A stretch of 64,000 nucleotides of DNA from JBDGYW01 sp964518955. Its GTDB lineage: Bacteria; Gemmatimonadota; Gemmatimonadetes; Gemmatimonadales; GWC2-71-9. Where the stretch lies: positions 120,138 through 184,137 of the forward strand of contig CAZFHS010000004.1 in NCBI GenBank assembly GCA_964518955.1. Direction: 5' to 3'. Positions 17,068 to 26,540 of the stretch are shown here, in pieces. The position numbers and the translations under genes are program-made. Below the pieces are notes generated by a model. It worked only from the letters and a program-made list of their open reading frames with translations, was not told where the DNA came from and made no database searches. How positions within the stretch are numbered: the first letter of the stretch is position 1; each line of letters begins with the position of its first letter.

Positions 17068-19844
17068 CGCCAGGGACGTCTTGCAAAAAGAGCGGCAATA
17101 TCGGGCTCACGTACCGCCTGCTGCTCTTGCTGTATCCACGGAGTTTTCGTGAGTCGTACGGACACGACCTCGTTCGGCAGCTTCGGAATGAACGTGAAGA
17201 AGGTGGCAGCATACGCGCGCGGTGGGACCTGGTCATCAGTGCATTCGGCGTGCGACTCGACTCCGTTCTCACCCGACTGTCACGGAAAAACGAACTACTC
17301 TGGGCGAGAACGGCCGGGGTTGGCGGCACACTACCAGGCATGAGACACAACCATTCAAATGTGGAAATGAACATGAGTGCTCAACGATCAGGGATGCACA
17401 CGATAATCGGCAACCTGCGGCACGACCTCATTTTTGCTGTGCGCATGCTGCTGAAGAACCCGATGTTTACGGCGGCGGCGGTTCTGACGCTAGCGTTGGG
17501 AATCGGTTTGAACGCAGCGGTGTTCAGTGCGGTCAACGCCATGTTGTTCAGGCCATTGCCGGAGGTGGTCAACGACGGCGAGCTGGTTCACCTCTATCGC
17601 GACTGGCCGGGAATGTCGTGGGGATCCAATTCGATTCCTCACTATCAAGACATCAGGGATCGTGTGGAGGCGTTCGACGGGCAGGTCCTAGCGTGGACTT
17701 TTTCTCCAGTGAGCCTCAGCGCCGACGGCACCAATGAGCGGATTGTGGCGAACATGGTGTCGGCGAACTACTTCGACGTCTTGGGCGCTGCCCCGATTCT
17801 CGGACGCGGATTTCTTCCAAGCGAGGCAGTCGATCCAGGTGCTCACCGGGTAGTTGTCTTGGGTCATTCATTCTGGCAGGGGCGCTTTGGCGGCGACCCA
17901 TCCGTCGTGGGGCGTTCAGTGACTCTCAACGGTCAATCGTGGATGGTAGTCGGAGTCGCAAAAGAGGGATTCAAAGGCACGATGCCGATGATAGATCCCC
18001 CGCTATACGTACCACTCATGATGCAACGGGAACTCATTCCGGGCTACGATCTGATTGTAGCGCGCGGTAACAACTGGATGAATGTCGTTGCACGACTGGC
18101 TCCCGGAGTGTCAAACGAGCAGTGTCGGCAACAGCTAGATGCAACGGTCCTTCAATTGCGCGAGGATTTCCCGGACCACTATGACAACAACGGTATAAGC
18201 ATGGTACAGCAGTCGGAGGCCGGCCTTCACCCTATGATTCGTTCAGCACAGGTGGGCATGTCGGCTCTCACTATGGTTGTGGTGGCGTTCCTTCTCATGA
18301 TCGCCTGCATCAACGTTGCGAACTTGTTTTTGGCACGCGCAGGCGAGCGGCGCAAAGAAATGGGAATTCGCCTGAGCCTCGGTGCAAAGCGCAGTCGCAT
18401 AGTCATGCAGCTATTGACGGAGAGCCTCCTGTTTGCCGTCATCGCGTGCGCCGCAGGCCTACTCCTGGCATACTGGGCCGTGGGCTTCGCAAACACCCTC
18501 ACGCTACCCATGGACTACCCGGTCGACTTTGATCTATCTCTGGATCGCAACGTGCTGCTGTTTGCTGCAGGGATTTCCGTAGTCACGGGGATCCTCTTTG
18601 GCCTGGCGCCGGCGCTTCAGGCGTCCCGCCCCGATACCGTCACTTCATTGAAGGGAGAAGCCTCGCGGGAGCCGGGCGGCAAGCACAGGCTGATTCGTAC
18701 CCTGGTAGTTTTGCAAACCGCCCTCTCCATCGTGCTGCTGATAAGCTCTGGTTTGTTCCTCAGAGGCCTGCAATCTGCGACTATGGCAGACAAGGGATTT
18801 GACGAAAACAATCTCCTGCTAGCGTCAGTCGACCCTGGTTTGCAGGGCTACGACCGTGAGCGCTCCGAGGTGTTCTACCGGGAACTGACTGCGGGTCTCT
18901 CAGCCCTGCCGGGCGTGGAAGCGGTTGGATTCGCGCGTATGGTCCCTTTGACCCTGAACAGTTCCGATCAGGGAGTCGGCATCCCGGGCTACGAGCCTGG
19001 CCCGGACGAGAGCATGAGCATCAGGTACAACATGGTCACTCCAGGCTACTTCGAGGCAATGGCGATTACCATTTTGTCGGGCCGGCCGTTCTTGGACATG
19101 GACGACCGCGACGGTGCTCCGGTGCTGATCGTCAATCAACAGTTCGTCAACCGTTTCTGGCCTGGCGAGGATGTGGTGGGAAGAATTGTCAGGACTGGAG
19201 GCGAAGAACGCGAGATCGTAGGTGTCGTACCCACTGGCAAGTATTTCAGCCTGGGTGAAGAGCCGAGCGCCTTCATGTACTTGCCGCAGGCACAGTACTG
19301 GAGTTTCCCGATGACTGCGCACCTCCGTACGACGGGAGATCCCAACGAACTGGCGGTGTCAGTCAGACGCGAGGTGCAACGCCTCGACGCATCCATGCCA
19401 GTTGCAGATCTACGAACGATGACCAGCACTTTGGGCGTGTCGCTGTTCCCAGCTCGGCTTGGCGGTGCGGCATTGGGGATCTTTGGTGTACTCGGGATGA
19501 TCTTGGCGGCGGTGGGAATCTATAGCGTAATGGCGTATTCGGTGAGCCAGCGTACCCACGAGATCGGGATTCGAGTCGCCCTAGGCGCGGCTACAGGGAG
19601 CGTAGTCGGCATGGTGATCAAGAAGGGCATGACCATGGTCGGTGTCGGCGTCGTGTTGGGTGCCGGACTTGCCATTGGAGCGGGTAATCTCATGCAGGGC
19701 ATGATCTACGGTGTCAGCGCAATCGACCCGATCACCTTCCTTGGAATTCCGGGTATGTTGTGCGCGGTAGCGCTGCTGGCCACCTACCTGCCGGCAAGAC
19801 GGGCGGCTTCGGTAGATCCGATGAAGGCCTTGCGATCGGATTAG
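17064..19844 (+). CDS. ADOP-family ABC transporter permease
   Basis: A 926-residue ADOP protein. The leader domain (LYPRSFRESYGHDLVRQLRNE) is followed by NLRHDLIFAVRMLLKNP, the first membrane helix (FTAAAVLTLALGIGLNAAVF), two periplasmic MacB-like domains and two FtsX domains (IACINVANLFLARAGERRKE and MAYSVSQRTHEIGIRVALGA), ending PARRAASVDPMKALRSD. The start is a GTG coupled to the PadR stop. A downstream ATG near 17371 would remove the leader domain, so I keep the long form. It diverges from the paralogue at 13431-16196 across a 160 bp regulatory region. Confidence 0.94.
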   Translation: MTPGTSCKKSGNIGLTYRLLLLLYPRSFRESYGHDLVRQLRNEREEGGSIRARWDLVISAFGVRLDSVLTRLSRKNELLWARTAGVGGTLPGMRHNHSNVEMNMSAQRSGMHTIIGNLRHDLIFAVRMLLKNPMFTAAAVLTLALGIGLNAAVFSAVNAMLFRPLPEVVNDGELVHLYRDWPGMSWGSNSIPHYQDIRDRVEAFDGQVLAWTFSPVSLSADGTNERIVANMVSANYFDVLGAAPILGRGFLPSEAVDPGAHRVVVLGHSFWQGRFGGDPSVVGRSVTLNGQSWMVVGVAKEGFKGTMPMIDPPLYVPLMMQRELIPGYDLIVARGNNWMNVVARLAPGVSNEQCRQQLDATVLQLREDFPDHYDNNGISMVQQSEAGLHPMIRSAQVGMSALTMVVVAFLLMIACINVANLFLARAGERRKEMGIRLSLGAKRSRIVMQLLTESLLFAVIACAAGLLLAYWAVGFANTLTLPMDYPVDFDLSLDRNVLLFAAGISVVTGILFGLAPALQASRPDTVTSLKGEASREPGGKHRLIRTLVVLQTALSIVLLISSGLFLRGLQSATMADKGFDENNLLLASVDPGLQGYDRERSEVFYRELTAGLSALPGVEAVGFARMVPLTLNSSDQGVGIPGYEPGPDESMSIRYNMVTPGYFEAMAITILSGRPFLDMDDRDGAPVLIVNQQFVNRFWPGEDVVGRIVRTGGEEREIVGVVPTGKYFSLGEEPSAFMYLPQAQYWSFPMTAHLRTTGDPNELAVSVRREVQRLDASMPVADLRTMTSTLGVSLFPARLGGAALGIFGVLGMILAAVGIYSVMAYSVSQRTHEIGIRVALGAATGSVVGMVIKKGMTMVGVGVVLGAGLAIGAGNLMQGMIYGVSAIDPITFLGIPGMLCAVALLATYLPARRAASVDPMKALRSD

Positions 19845-20182
19845 GTGAAAGTGCTACGATTTGATCTGACAGTCAGTTAGAGCCCTCGGGTCCCGGAATC
19901 CCCTGCGGGGGAGGAGTGAGATGACCCGAGAACAGAAAATCATCAAGACGAATGGGGAATGTGTCCCAAGCATGCTTGGAGCATGGCCTTCGCAACGATC
20001 AACCCTTCGTGCGGATTCGGCCGCTTGAAAGCGGTGGAATGATGGTTCACTATCGGCTCTCCGGGACAAAAAGGTGACCTTCGGTGAGATACGATTGCGT
20101 TGACGCCGGAGTTGGAGGGTCTAATCCAAAGACTTGCGGCTGAGGCAGTCGATTGACGGGCCGCCGCCGCCGGCAACCCGCA
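19845..20182. other. Intergenic region with several inverted repeats, no clear gene
   Basis: This 338 bp gap holds a CTGAC-A-GTCAG palindrome at 19866-19876, an outer CTCGGGTC/GACCCGAG pair (19885-19892 and 19923-19930) enclosing CCCC-TGC-GGGG (19900-19910), and a CCGCT-TGAA-AGCGG hairpin at 20021-20034. A 35-codon frame at 19921-20028 has GAGGAG upstream but no recognisable features. The hairpins may end transcription of the convergent genes on either side or belong to a small RNA; I cannot choose between these. Confidence 0.4.
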
Positions 20183-22423
20183 CTAGATCCCCCAGGCGTA
20201 GCCCACCTTGACGAAGAACGTTCTGTTGGACTGCCTGATACTGAAGTCCTGATTGCCTCGGTAGTTATCGACATATCCCAGAAACAACACGGTCCTGGGA
20301 TTGAACTTGTAAGAGAACAGTAGCTGCGTGAAGAGACGCCGATCTTCGGGATCTTGCTCGAAGGTGTAGTTGTCCGGGTTGTAGTCGTAATCCACGTACT
20401 GAAAAATCGCGCGGAAGAACGTGCGGACATCGAACTGGTACACCGCGGTAACCTGACTGACGTTTGCCGTGTATAGACGTGCTTCGTTCACCTTCATGCG
20501 TTCGAGGTTGTGATTCAGCGATAGCCGGATGTGGCCGCCGAGGTTGTACGACATCCACGGGTTGATTCTGAATCGGCTTCCGAGCCGCGCGTTCGCGTAG
20601 TCGATCTGGTCCCCGACGATGACAAACGTGCCGACCTGGAGATTGCTCGTCGGCCAGAATCCTCCTTGAACGAAACCACCCGTGATATCGTACTCCTCGT
20701 CCGCGTATGCTTCTCTCGATCGCCATGCGTTCAGTTGCAGGAAGGATTGCATGGTTCCGTTGTAGTTGAACCACACAGTTCCGTTTCGCTCCAACAGCCC
20801 TCCATCCTGCTTGGCGAAATAGTGGTATTCAGCTCCCGCTCGGATCGCGGACCACCAGGAACCCGGTCTGCCGTTCCACGTACGGAGCACTCCGCCTTCG
20901 GCGTTTCGATAGCCAACTCTGGGATAGTAACCGAGGTCGGCTCGGAAGTGTTCTCCGGCTTCTTCGTAGTCCGCCCACCATCCCCACGTACGCGTGTAGT
21001 GATCGTACTCGAACGAGACCAGATGATCTCCAATGGATCCCGACGGTTGGCTGAAGTTTTCCTGAATGTCGGTCGGATACTGGGTGCTCGACCGCATCAC
21101 CAGCAGTTGGATCTGATCGGTCGGCGTGAATCGAAAATCCAAATCGGCGCCGAAAACTCTGTTGTGGTAACCGGCTCCCTCCCTGACAGTCGTTAGCAGG
21201 CCAGCGGTGTAGCGACTGCCAAAATCTCTTTTGTAGCGCGCGACCACTGAGGTGTTGGCCGAATCCATGGTAGTCGCGCCGGATCCCTGGGGGCCGGGGA
21301 AAACGAGATTCGTGATGTCGTCGCGCATCACGTAAGTGCCGACGGTATTGGCGCCCTCCTTTCCCGTCAGCTTGACTCCCCACGACGGTTCGCGGATGGT
21401 CCGAGTATAGATGACATTCTCCAGGGCGGAGAAGAAGTCGGCTCCTTCTGTGAAGAACGGTCGGCGTTCCGGAAAGAACAGGGCGAACGGTTCGTTGATG
21501 TCGAGCTGCCTCGCGTCGGCCTCCACCTGACTGAAATCGGGATTTGCCGTGACGTTGAATGTCATATTCGGCGTAATCCCCCAGCTGGCGGTGATGCCTA
21601 CCTCCGCCTGTTGCTCCTCTTTCTCCAACTCGCCTTCAGGGAAATCCGGCCGGCTGTCTCTCCTGAAGGCAGTGAATGTGGGATCAACTTCGATGTTGCG
21701 ACCGGGGTGCGCGTCCTCGAATCCTTGAATCTTGATGGACTGACACATGTAGCAGTTGTTGCTTCGGTCTCGTGGAAACGTGCCGATATGGTACGCGTGG
21801 TCACGGGGGTATCGCCTGACCGCGTCGAACCCCCAGACCTGAGAGCCGTCGGTGCGTTGAAATCTCAGGGACGAGAATGGAATGGAAATCTCTACGGCAT
21901 AGCCCCAACTCGTAATCCTGGCGGCCGACTCCCATATCGCGTCCCAACCGGGATCCTCTCCCGACTGGGCTTCGATCTGATCGAACTGCACTCCCGCTGC
22001 CGTCACGATGAAGTCGAAGCTTCGTCTCTGATCGTTGAACGTGTCCAGTATCAAGGCGACCCAATCGTCTCCGCCGAGGTTGTCGCGATCTCGCAGATGG
22101 GCCCTGATAGCGGATGGCTCCGGGTCGAAGCAGCGAAATGCCGCATAGAGGTTGTCTTCATCATATGTGAGGAGGACTTCCGTGCTGACAGGCGGGGGCA
22201 CATTCTCCCCGGGCCGCACTTCGTAATTCAGCTCGATGACGAGGGCCCCCTCCCAGGCCTCCTCCTCGAGCAGTGCATCCACCGTTATACCGGATGCCGT
22301 TCTCGGAACATGGAATGGGTCATCTGTTGATTGAGCAGGGAGTTCTCGACCTGTCGGAATCTGTGCCGACAACGCGGCAGGAAAAAAGAGTGCGAGAGTC
22401 AGGACCTGGGCGCTGCGTGTCAC
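20183..22423 (-). CDS. DUF5916-type outer-membrane protein with N-terminal carbohydrate-binding-like domain
   Basis: The mature protein of about 746 residues has a signal peptide (VTRSAQVLTLALFFPAALSAQ), a CBM9/DOMON-like beta-sandwich (about 45-240: ITVDALLEEEAWEGA ... LYAAFRCFDPEPSAI, DDWVALILDTFNDQR) and a long predicted beta-barrel with alternating aromatic strands. The GTG at 22423 is chosen because GGAGG lies 5 nt upstream; the frame extends to 22588 but that part lacks a signal. Members of this family are surface or outer-membrane proteins of Bacteroidota and Gemmatimonadota with unknown ligands. A paralogue lies at 36961-39186. A C-x-x-C (CYMC) in the middle is an unusual feature. Confidence 0.88.
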   Translation of the reverse strand: MTRSAQVLTLALFFPAALSAQIPTGRELPAQSTDDPFHVPRTASGITVDALLEEEAWEGALVIELNYEVRPGENVPPPVSTEVLLTYDEDNLYAAFRCFDPEPSAIRAHLRDRDNLGGDDWVALILDTFNDQRRSFDFIVTAAGVQFDQIEAQSGEDPGWDAIWESAARITSWGYAVEISIPFSSLRFQRTDGSQVWGFDAVRRYPRDHAYHIGTFPRDRSNNCYMCQSIKIQGFEDAHPGRNIEVDPTFTAFRRDSRPDFPEGELEKEEQQAEVGITASWGITPNMTFNVTANPDFSQVEADARQLDINEPFALFFPERRPFFTEGADFFSALENVIYTRTIREPSWGVKLTGKEGANTVGTYVMRDDITNLVFPGPQGSGATTMDSANTSVVARYKRDFGSRYTAGLLTTVREGAGYHNRVFGADLDFRFTPTDQIQLLVMRSSTQYPTDIQENFSQPSGSIGDHLVSFEYDHYTRTWGWWADYEEAGEHFRADLGYYPRVGYRNAEGGVLRTWNGRPGSWWSAIRAGAEYHYFAKQDGGLLERNGTVWFNYNGTMQSFLQLNAWRSREAYADEEYDITGGFVQGGFWPTSNLQVGTFVIVGDQIDYANARLGSRFRINPWMSYNLGGHIRLSLNHNLERMKVNEARLYTANVSQVTAVYQFDVRTFFRAIFQYVDYDYNPDNYTFEQDPEDRRLFTQLLFSYKFNPRTVLFLGYVDNYRGNQDFSIRQSNRTFFVKVGYAWGI

Positions 22424-22570
22424 TTGGACCTCCACGGTGGTTGGAAGTCGGTGCCTCTGTAGTACCTGACGTGGCGGTTGCGTATCGGGTTTCGATGATC
22501 CCCCACAACGCTCTAGCGAAAACAGCGTTTCGGTGGCATTCTCTGCGCGCACCACTATTCTCGACGCTGT

Positions 22571-24277
22571 TTGGGAGCTTGTATTCATCGTTTCGTTTGC
22601 TGTGCGTTGTTGGCCCTCGTTGCCTACGCCTGTGGTGGCGAAGCCGCGACGGACCCAATCACCGATCCGCCCGACCCCCCCGTTGTGGCGACGCTCGAAA
22701 TCACACCGACAGCGGACACACTCGTGGCCTTGGGTGGCACGGCAACATTTGCGGCCATCGCCAAGGACGCGGCCGGCAACCAGCTATCAGGCGTATCGAT
22801 TACCTGGTCGTCGTCCGAACCCGCCGTGGCTACTGTCGTACAGTCGACGGGCATCGCGACCGCCGTTTCGAATGGAGTCACGCAAATTGCGGCGACCTCG
22901 GGTTCTATTTCCGCAATCAGCTCGCTCACTGTAAGGCAGGAGTTGGCAACGCTCGAGCTCACCCCGACGGCAGCAACGCGGGTACCGGTGGAGCCGGTGC
23001 AGTTCACGGCCACGCCCGCAGATGCGAACGGCCACGCGATTGATGATCTGATCGTGACGTGGAGCCTCTCTGACAGCACCGTCGCCGCTGTCGACTCTAC
23101 GGGCGAAGTGATCGGCGACACGCTGGGGCTCACGATCGTTTCGGCGACCGCGGATACGTTCGTGATAAGCGCACCGGTCAAGATCGTGCGCGCCTTTTCG
23201 GATGTGAGTGTGAGTGAGGCACACGCGTGCGGTTTGGGTGTCGATGGTGCGGCGAATTGTTGGGGACAGAGCGGCGCTCAACTGGGACTCGGCACCGACG
23301 ACACCGAACAGCTGACGCCGGCCGCCGTACTAGGAGACCTGGAATGGAGGGTGGTAAGCACGGCTGGGCCAAACACCTGCGGCGTGACGCCGACCGATCA
23401 GTTGTACTGCTGGGGCTATAACAACAACGGGGAGCTTGGCGCGGACCAGACGCCCGAGACATGCTTCGGCTTTCAGTGCAGCACGCAACCGTTGAGGATA
23501 GCCGACTCACTCTCGTTCCTGACCGTAAATGGGGGGCTTGGCCACACATGCGCTGTTGACGTAAATGGTGCGGCATACTGTTGGGGCGTAACGATTGCGC
23601 CCGGAGACGGCACCGAGTGGCAGGGGCCCACGCCGGGACCCGTCGCGGTGGTGGGCGGTTTGAGCTTTCGACAGCTTGCGACCGGCATTGCGCACACCTG
23701 CAGCCTGACCGACAGCGACGACGCATACTGTTGGGGCGATAATGGCAACTACCAACTCGGTGACGGGACAACCGAGCCGCTGCGATTCGAGCCGGTACCC
23801 GTGGCAGGCGGCATCAAGTTCCAATCGATAGCCACATCGCACGACCATACCTGCGGCATTTCGCTGGATGGTTCGGCCTACTGCTGGGGGAGAAATGTGG
23901 AGGGGCAATTCGGTGTGCCCGGTAGTGCCGAATTCTCGACCACACCGGTGCTCATCTCGAGTGAGATGCAGTTCATCGACATCGCTCCCGGCATGCTCCA
24001 TACCTGCGCGGTCACGACGGCCGGCCAAGGATTCTGCTGGGGCGAGAACGACTTCGGTCAACTCGGCGATGGAACCACTGCTCCGGCCTCCACTCCACGG
24101 GAAATCGCCGGCGACTTCGTGTTCGCGTCGATCAGCACGCGTGCTTGGGATACATGCGGTGTGACGGACTACGGAGCGGTTGTGTGCTGGGGCGCAAACC
24201 ACGAGGGAATAGTCGGCGACGGCACCAAAACCCAGCGGCTGAGCCCTGTGAGGGTGTATGGCCTGCCTCAGTTATAG
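22571..24277 (+). CDS. RCC1-propeller lipoprotein with BIG2-like domains
   Basis: A 568-residue exported lipoprotein (FVCCALLALVAYAC-GG). Two immunoglobulin-like BIG2 domains follow (about 38-210: LEITPTADTLVALGGTATF and LELTPTAATRVPVEPVQF), then seven RCC1-type repeats, each with a paired HTC...YCWG cysteine signature, expected to form one seven-bladed propeller. The start is a TTG at 22571, the only one in frame ahead of the signal peptide; the ribosome site is weak, so the start is uncertain. Such proteins are surface-exposed binding modules. It is divergent from the DUF5916 gene. Confidence 0.88.
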   Translation: MGACIHRFVCCALLALVAYACGGEAATDPITDPPDPPVVATLEITPTADTLVALGGTATFAAIAKDAAGNQLSGVSITWSSSEPAVATVVQSTGIATAVSNGVTQIAATSGSISAISSLTVRQELATLELTPTAATRVPVEPVQFTATPADANGHAIDDLIVTWSLSDSTVAAVDSTGEVIGDTLGLTIVSATADTFVISAPVKIVRAFSDVSVSEAHACGLGVDGAANCWGQSGAQLGLGTDDTEQLTPAAVLGDLEWRVVSTAGPNTCGVTPTDQLYCWGYNNNGELGADQTPETCFGFQCSTQPLRIADSLSFLTVNGGLGHTCAVDVNGAAYCWGVTIAPGDGTEWQGPTPGPVAVVGGLSFRQLATGIAHTCSLTDSDDAYCWGDNGNYQLGDGTTEPLRFEPVPVAGGIKFQSIATSHDHTCGISLDGSAYCWGRNVEGQFGVPGSAEFSTTPVLISSEMQFIDIAPGMLHTCAVTTAGQGFCWGENDFGQLGDGTTAPASTPREIAGDFVFASISTRAWDTCGVTDYGAVVCWGANHEGIVGDGTKTQRLSPVRVYGLPQL

Positions 24278-24431
24278 AGTGCGCTTGGCGTCTGTAACAT
24301 GGTGTGGGGGTACCGGTGAAAGAGGGTGCTGTGACCACTGAAAAGAGATGGGAGTTGCTTCGAATGTCTCGCCCGTCTTCCTACCCCCCAAACCCCGGCG
24401 CAAACACCCTGGTAATCTTGGTTGGAACCAC

Positions 24432-25925
24432 TTAGGAACTGGCAGGAGCAATTGCCGGCAAAACGTACTGCATCAGCAGTTCGAAGGTGGTAACATCCTG
24501 CGCTCCGAGATCGCCGACTCTCGAATCCGGGTTGCCAAGCGTTACGACGGTCAGTCCTAGTTCCGGAGCGTTTACGATGAACTGCCCACCGCCCCCTAGG
24601 GCTGCGTACAAGTCTATGTCTCCATTCGCAGTGCTAGCTCGAGAAACGTGAAACTGATATCCATACCGTTCGAAGGCATATCCGCCCGGCTTCTCCACCC
24701 TACCACTGGTCGCAGCCGAAACCCAGTCGGCAGACACGATGCGTGTGCCGTTCCAGGCTCCGCCGGACAACAGCATCTGGCCGAACTTCGCCATGTCTCG
24801 CGCGCGGAGATGCAGCATGCCGTGCGTGCCTGTCACGCCGTCACGCAGTGCGTCCCAACGGTGTCGCGTGATCCCTAGCGGCGCAAACAACTGTTCTTCG
24901 GCGAAAGAATCCGCGCTCATTCCAGTCTCGTTTCTGATCACGCCGCCGAGGATGACGGAACACCCGCTGTTGTAGTAATACATGGTTCCGGGAGCATACG
25001 AGAGCGGCTTCGAAAGCACGTACTCCAGATAACTCGGCTCGATGTGTGCGCGGTGGTTGTCGTTTGTAGGGTCGGAATAGGGCACGGAGTGTTCGTTCCA
25101 CTGCAACCCGGCAGTCATCGTCAAAACGTGTTCCAGAGTGATTGCGTCTTTCTCTTCGGTTCGGAGGTGTGAATACTCGGGGAAGAATTCGTAGATGGGC
25201 GTGTCTACACCGTCGATAATTCCTAAGTCTATGCCGATGCCCACCAATATTGCTGCAAAGCTCTTTGTCGCGGATTGTATGTGGTTCGTGCGGGAGGAGT
25301 CTATCGGAGGGAAATATTCCTCCAGAACGAGTTTCCCGTTTCGTGCAATTACGATGCTCCTGAAGTATGTGTGAGGGTGGTGGATGATGTGCCACATGAA
25401 GGCGTTGATGTAGAGCGAATCCAATCCCTCGTCCACGAGCGTCGAGACTGCCCACCCGTCGTCGACTGAAGCAGGCGCGTTGTACGCATACTCCACGAAG
25501 ACGTTGACCCGGCTCACACCGGTCGCGTCGTGATCGTCAATCGCTACAGCTTCAATGGTCCGGTCGCCGAGCACGCGCCTCTGCGGGTACCACGAGTACG
25601 AAACCGGCTCGTGCAGCGGCCACGAATATGTGAATGGAGCGACCGAGTCGACGGCCACCTCGTATCCATCTATTAGGAACACCACGCTAGTCACGCGTCC
25701 GTCTTCGTCGGAAGCTTCCGCAACGACCGTCATGGTGTCGTTGCGGGTTAGATGGGTCCCCTCGAGAGGCGATAGAATGCGTACGGTAGGCGGTATATTC
25801 TGCGGTCCAGGCGCGGTCGCATCCGGATCGGCGCACGCGCCGGCGAGGGCAAGCATCCCGAGGGCGGACGTATCACCTCGCACGTGATGAAACAACCTTC
25901 CCACAGACAATATCAATCCAATCAT
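24432..25925 (-). CDS. Beta-lactamase-family serine hydrolase lipoprotein
   Basis: A class C beta-lactamase/penicillin-binding-like serine hydrolase. It has a lipobox-like LAGAC-AD, an immunoglobulin-like domain (about 45-150: VRILSPLEGTHL ... VVFLIDGYEVAVDSV), and a catalytic domain with S-x-x-K in QSATKSFAAILV, Y-x-N in YYYNSGCSVILGG and GGGGQFIVNAPE near the end. It probably acts as an esterase or D-aminopeptidase-like enzyme; beta-lactam hydrolysis is not implied. The frame is open to 26069; ATG at 25925 gives a hydrophobic N-terminus, but the start is uncertain because the ribosome site is weak. Confidence 0.87.
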   Translation of the reverse strand: MIGLILSVGRLFHHVRGDTSALGMLALAGACADPDATAPGPQNIPPTVRILSPLEGTHLTRNDTMTVVAEASDEDGRVTSVVFLIDGYEVAVDSVAPFTYSWPLHEPVSYSWYPQRRVLGDRTIEAVAIDDHDATGVSRVNVFVEYAYNAPASVDDGWAVSTLVDEGLDSLYINAFMWHIIHHPHTYFRSIVIARNGKLVLEEYFPPIDSSRTNHIQSATKSFAAILVGIGIDLGIIDGVDTPIYEFFPEYSHLRTEEKDAITLEHVLTMTAGLQWNEHSVPYSDPTNDNHRAHIEPSYLEYVLSKPLSYAPGTMYYYNSGCSVILGGVIRNETGMSADSFAEEQLFAPLGITRHRWDALRDGVTGTHGMLHLRARDMAKFGQMLLSGGAWNGTRIVSADWVSAATSGRVEKPGGYAFERYGYQFHVSRASTANGDIDLYAALGGGGQFIVNAPELGLTVVTLGNPDSRVGDLGAQDVTTFELLMQYVLPAIAPASS

Positions 25926-26095
25926 GAACAACGCGCTCGCCGCACGAGTGAACAACGGACCACGGAATTCTACCGAATCAGGCGACTGCTCTGCCAGAAC
26001 CACTTTGTCGTGTCTTGGCTCGAGCCCAACTGCTCGGGCGATGTTGTGAGAACCGGTACAGCATTGCACAACAGCGTTGTTGCGACCATGATGTG

Positions 26096-26109
26096 CCTCT
26101 TATATGGGG
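26096..26109. promoter_or_regulatory. HipB operator-like site 1
   Basis: CCTCTTATATGGGG matches the perfect palindrome at 26167-26180 at 12 of 14 positions and lies exactly 71 bp upstream of it, in an AT-rich region. Confidence 0.45.
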
Positions 26110-26166
26110 CAGTATTCGTCGTTTGTCTGCGTATTTGGGGGATGTTATCAAAGAATCTATATTTTA

Positions 26167-26180
26167 CCCCTTATAAGGGG
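26167..26180. promoter_or_regulatory. HipB operator-like site 2 (perfect palindrome)
   Basis: CCCCTTATAAGGGG is a perfect 14 bp palindrome in the promoter region of the hip operon. A TTGAAC at 26195-26200 could be the -35 element, so a bound repressor would sit at or just upstream of the promoter. Confidence 0.65.
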
Positions 26181-26237
26181 CCGAATGTTGTGTTTTGAAC
26201 AAAAAATGCTATGATGTTGTATGAAAACCTGATTGTG

Positions 26238-26251
26238 CCCCTGAAAAGGAG
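26238..26251. promoter_or_regulatory. HipB operator-like site 3 overlapping the ribosome site
   Basis: CCCCTGAAAAGGAG matches the perfect site at 11 of 14 positions and lies exactly 71 bp downstream of it. Its right half is the AAAAGGAG ribosome site of hipB, so part of the match may be due to the Shine-Dalgarno sequence. Confidence 0.4.
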
Positions 26252-26258
26252 CATTCTG

Positions 26259-26540
26259 TTGGAGTATCTCACTACATCCGATCAACTGGCAAGCCTAGTC
26301 CGATTCCATCGAAAAAGGGCGGGACTCACGCAAGTGGACATGGCATCCTTGGCCGATGTGAGCCGAAAGGTCGTTCAAGACTTGGAAGCGAGCCGTGACG
26401 GTGTCAGCTGGCGAAACCTGATGGCAGTGCTGGCGGTGTTGAACGTCAAGCTGCGGCCGACAGGGCCCCTGATAAACGAGTGGTTTTCCCGATCGGAGAT
26501 CGAATCGCAGGAAAATGCCGAGGAGAGTAGGCCACGATGA
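26259..26540 (+). CDS. hipB: HipB-type XRE antitoxin/DNA-binding protein
   Basis: A 93-residue helix-turn-helix protein: LASLVRFHRKRAGLTQVDMASLADVSRKVVQDLEAS is a classic XRE domain with the HipB pattern, followed by LMAVLAVLNVKLRPTGPL. I start it at TTG 26259 because AAAAGGAG at 26244-26251 sits 7 nt upstream; the frame also contains ATGs at 26211 and 26214 with no ribosome site. It is the first gene of a three-gene operon and overlaps the next gene by 4 bp (ATGA). In HipBST systems HipB dimers bind the operators and recruit HipS and HipT for autorepression. Confidence 0.88.
   Translation: MEYLTTSDQLASLVRFHRKRAGLTQVDMASLADVSRKVVQDLEASRDGVSWRNLMAVLAVLNVKLRPTGPLINEWFSRSEIESQENAEESRPR

Noticed and set aside
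20021..20034. Hairpin that looked like part of a tRNA or other stable RNA
   Set aside because: Only one stem could be found; no cloverleaf or known RNA signature around it.
22424..22588. N-terminal extension of the first DUF5916 gene
   Set aside because: The extension lacks a signal peptide and overlaps the start of the divergent RCC1 gene; GTG 22423 has GGAGG.
25884..26198. Plus-strand open frame before hipB that might have been an extra gene
   Set aside because: It runs antisense to the serine hydrolase N-terminus and through operator-like sites; composition is not coding-like.
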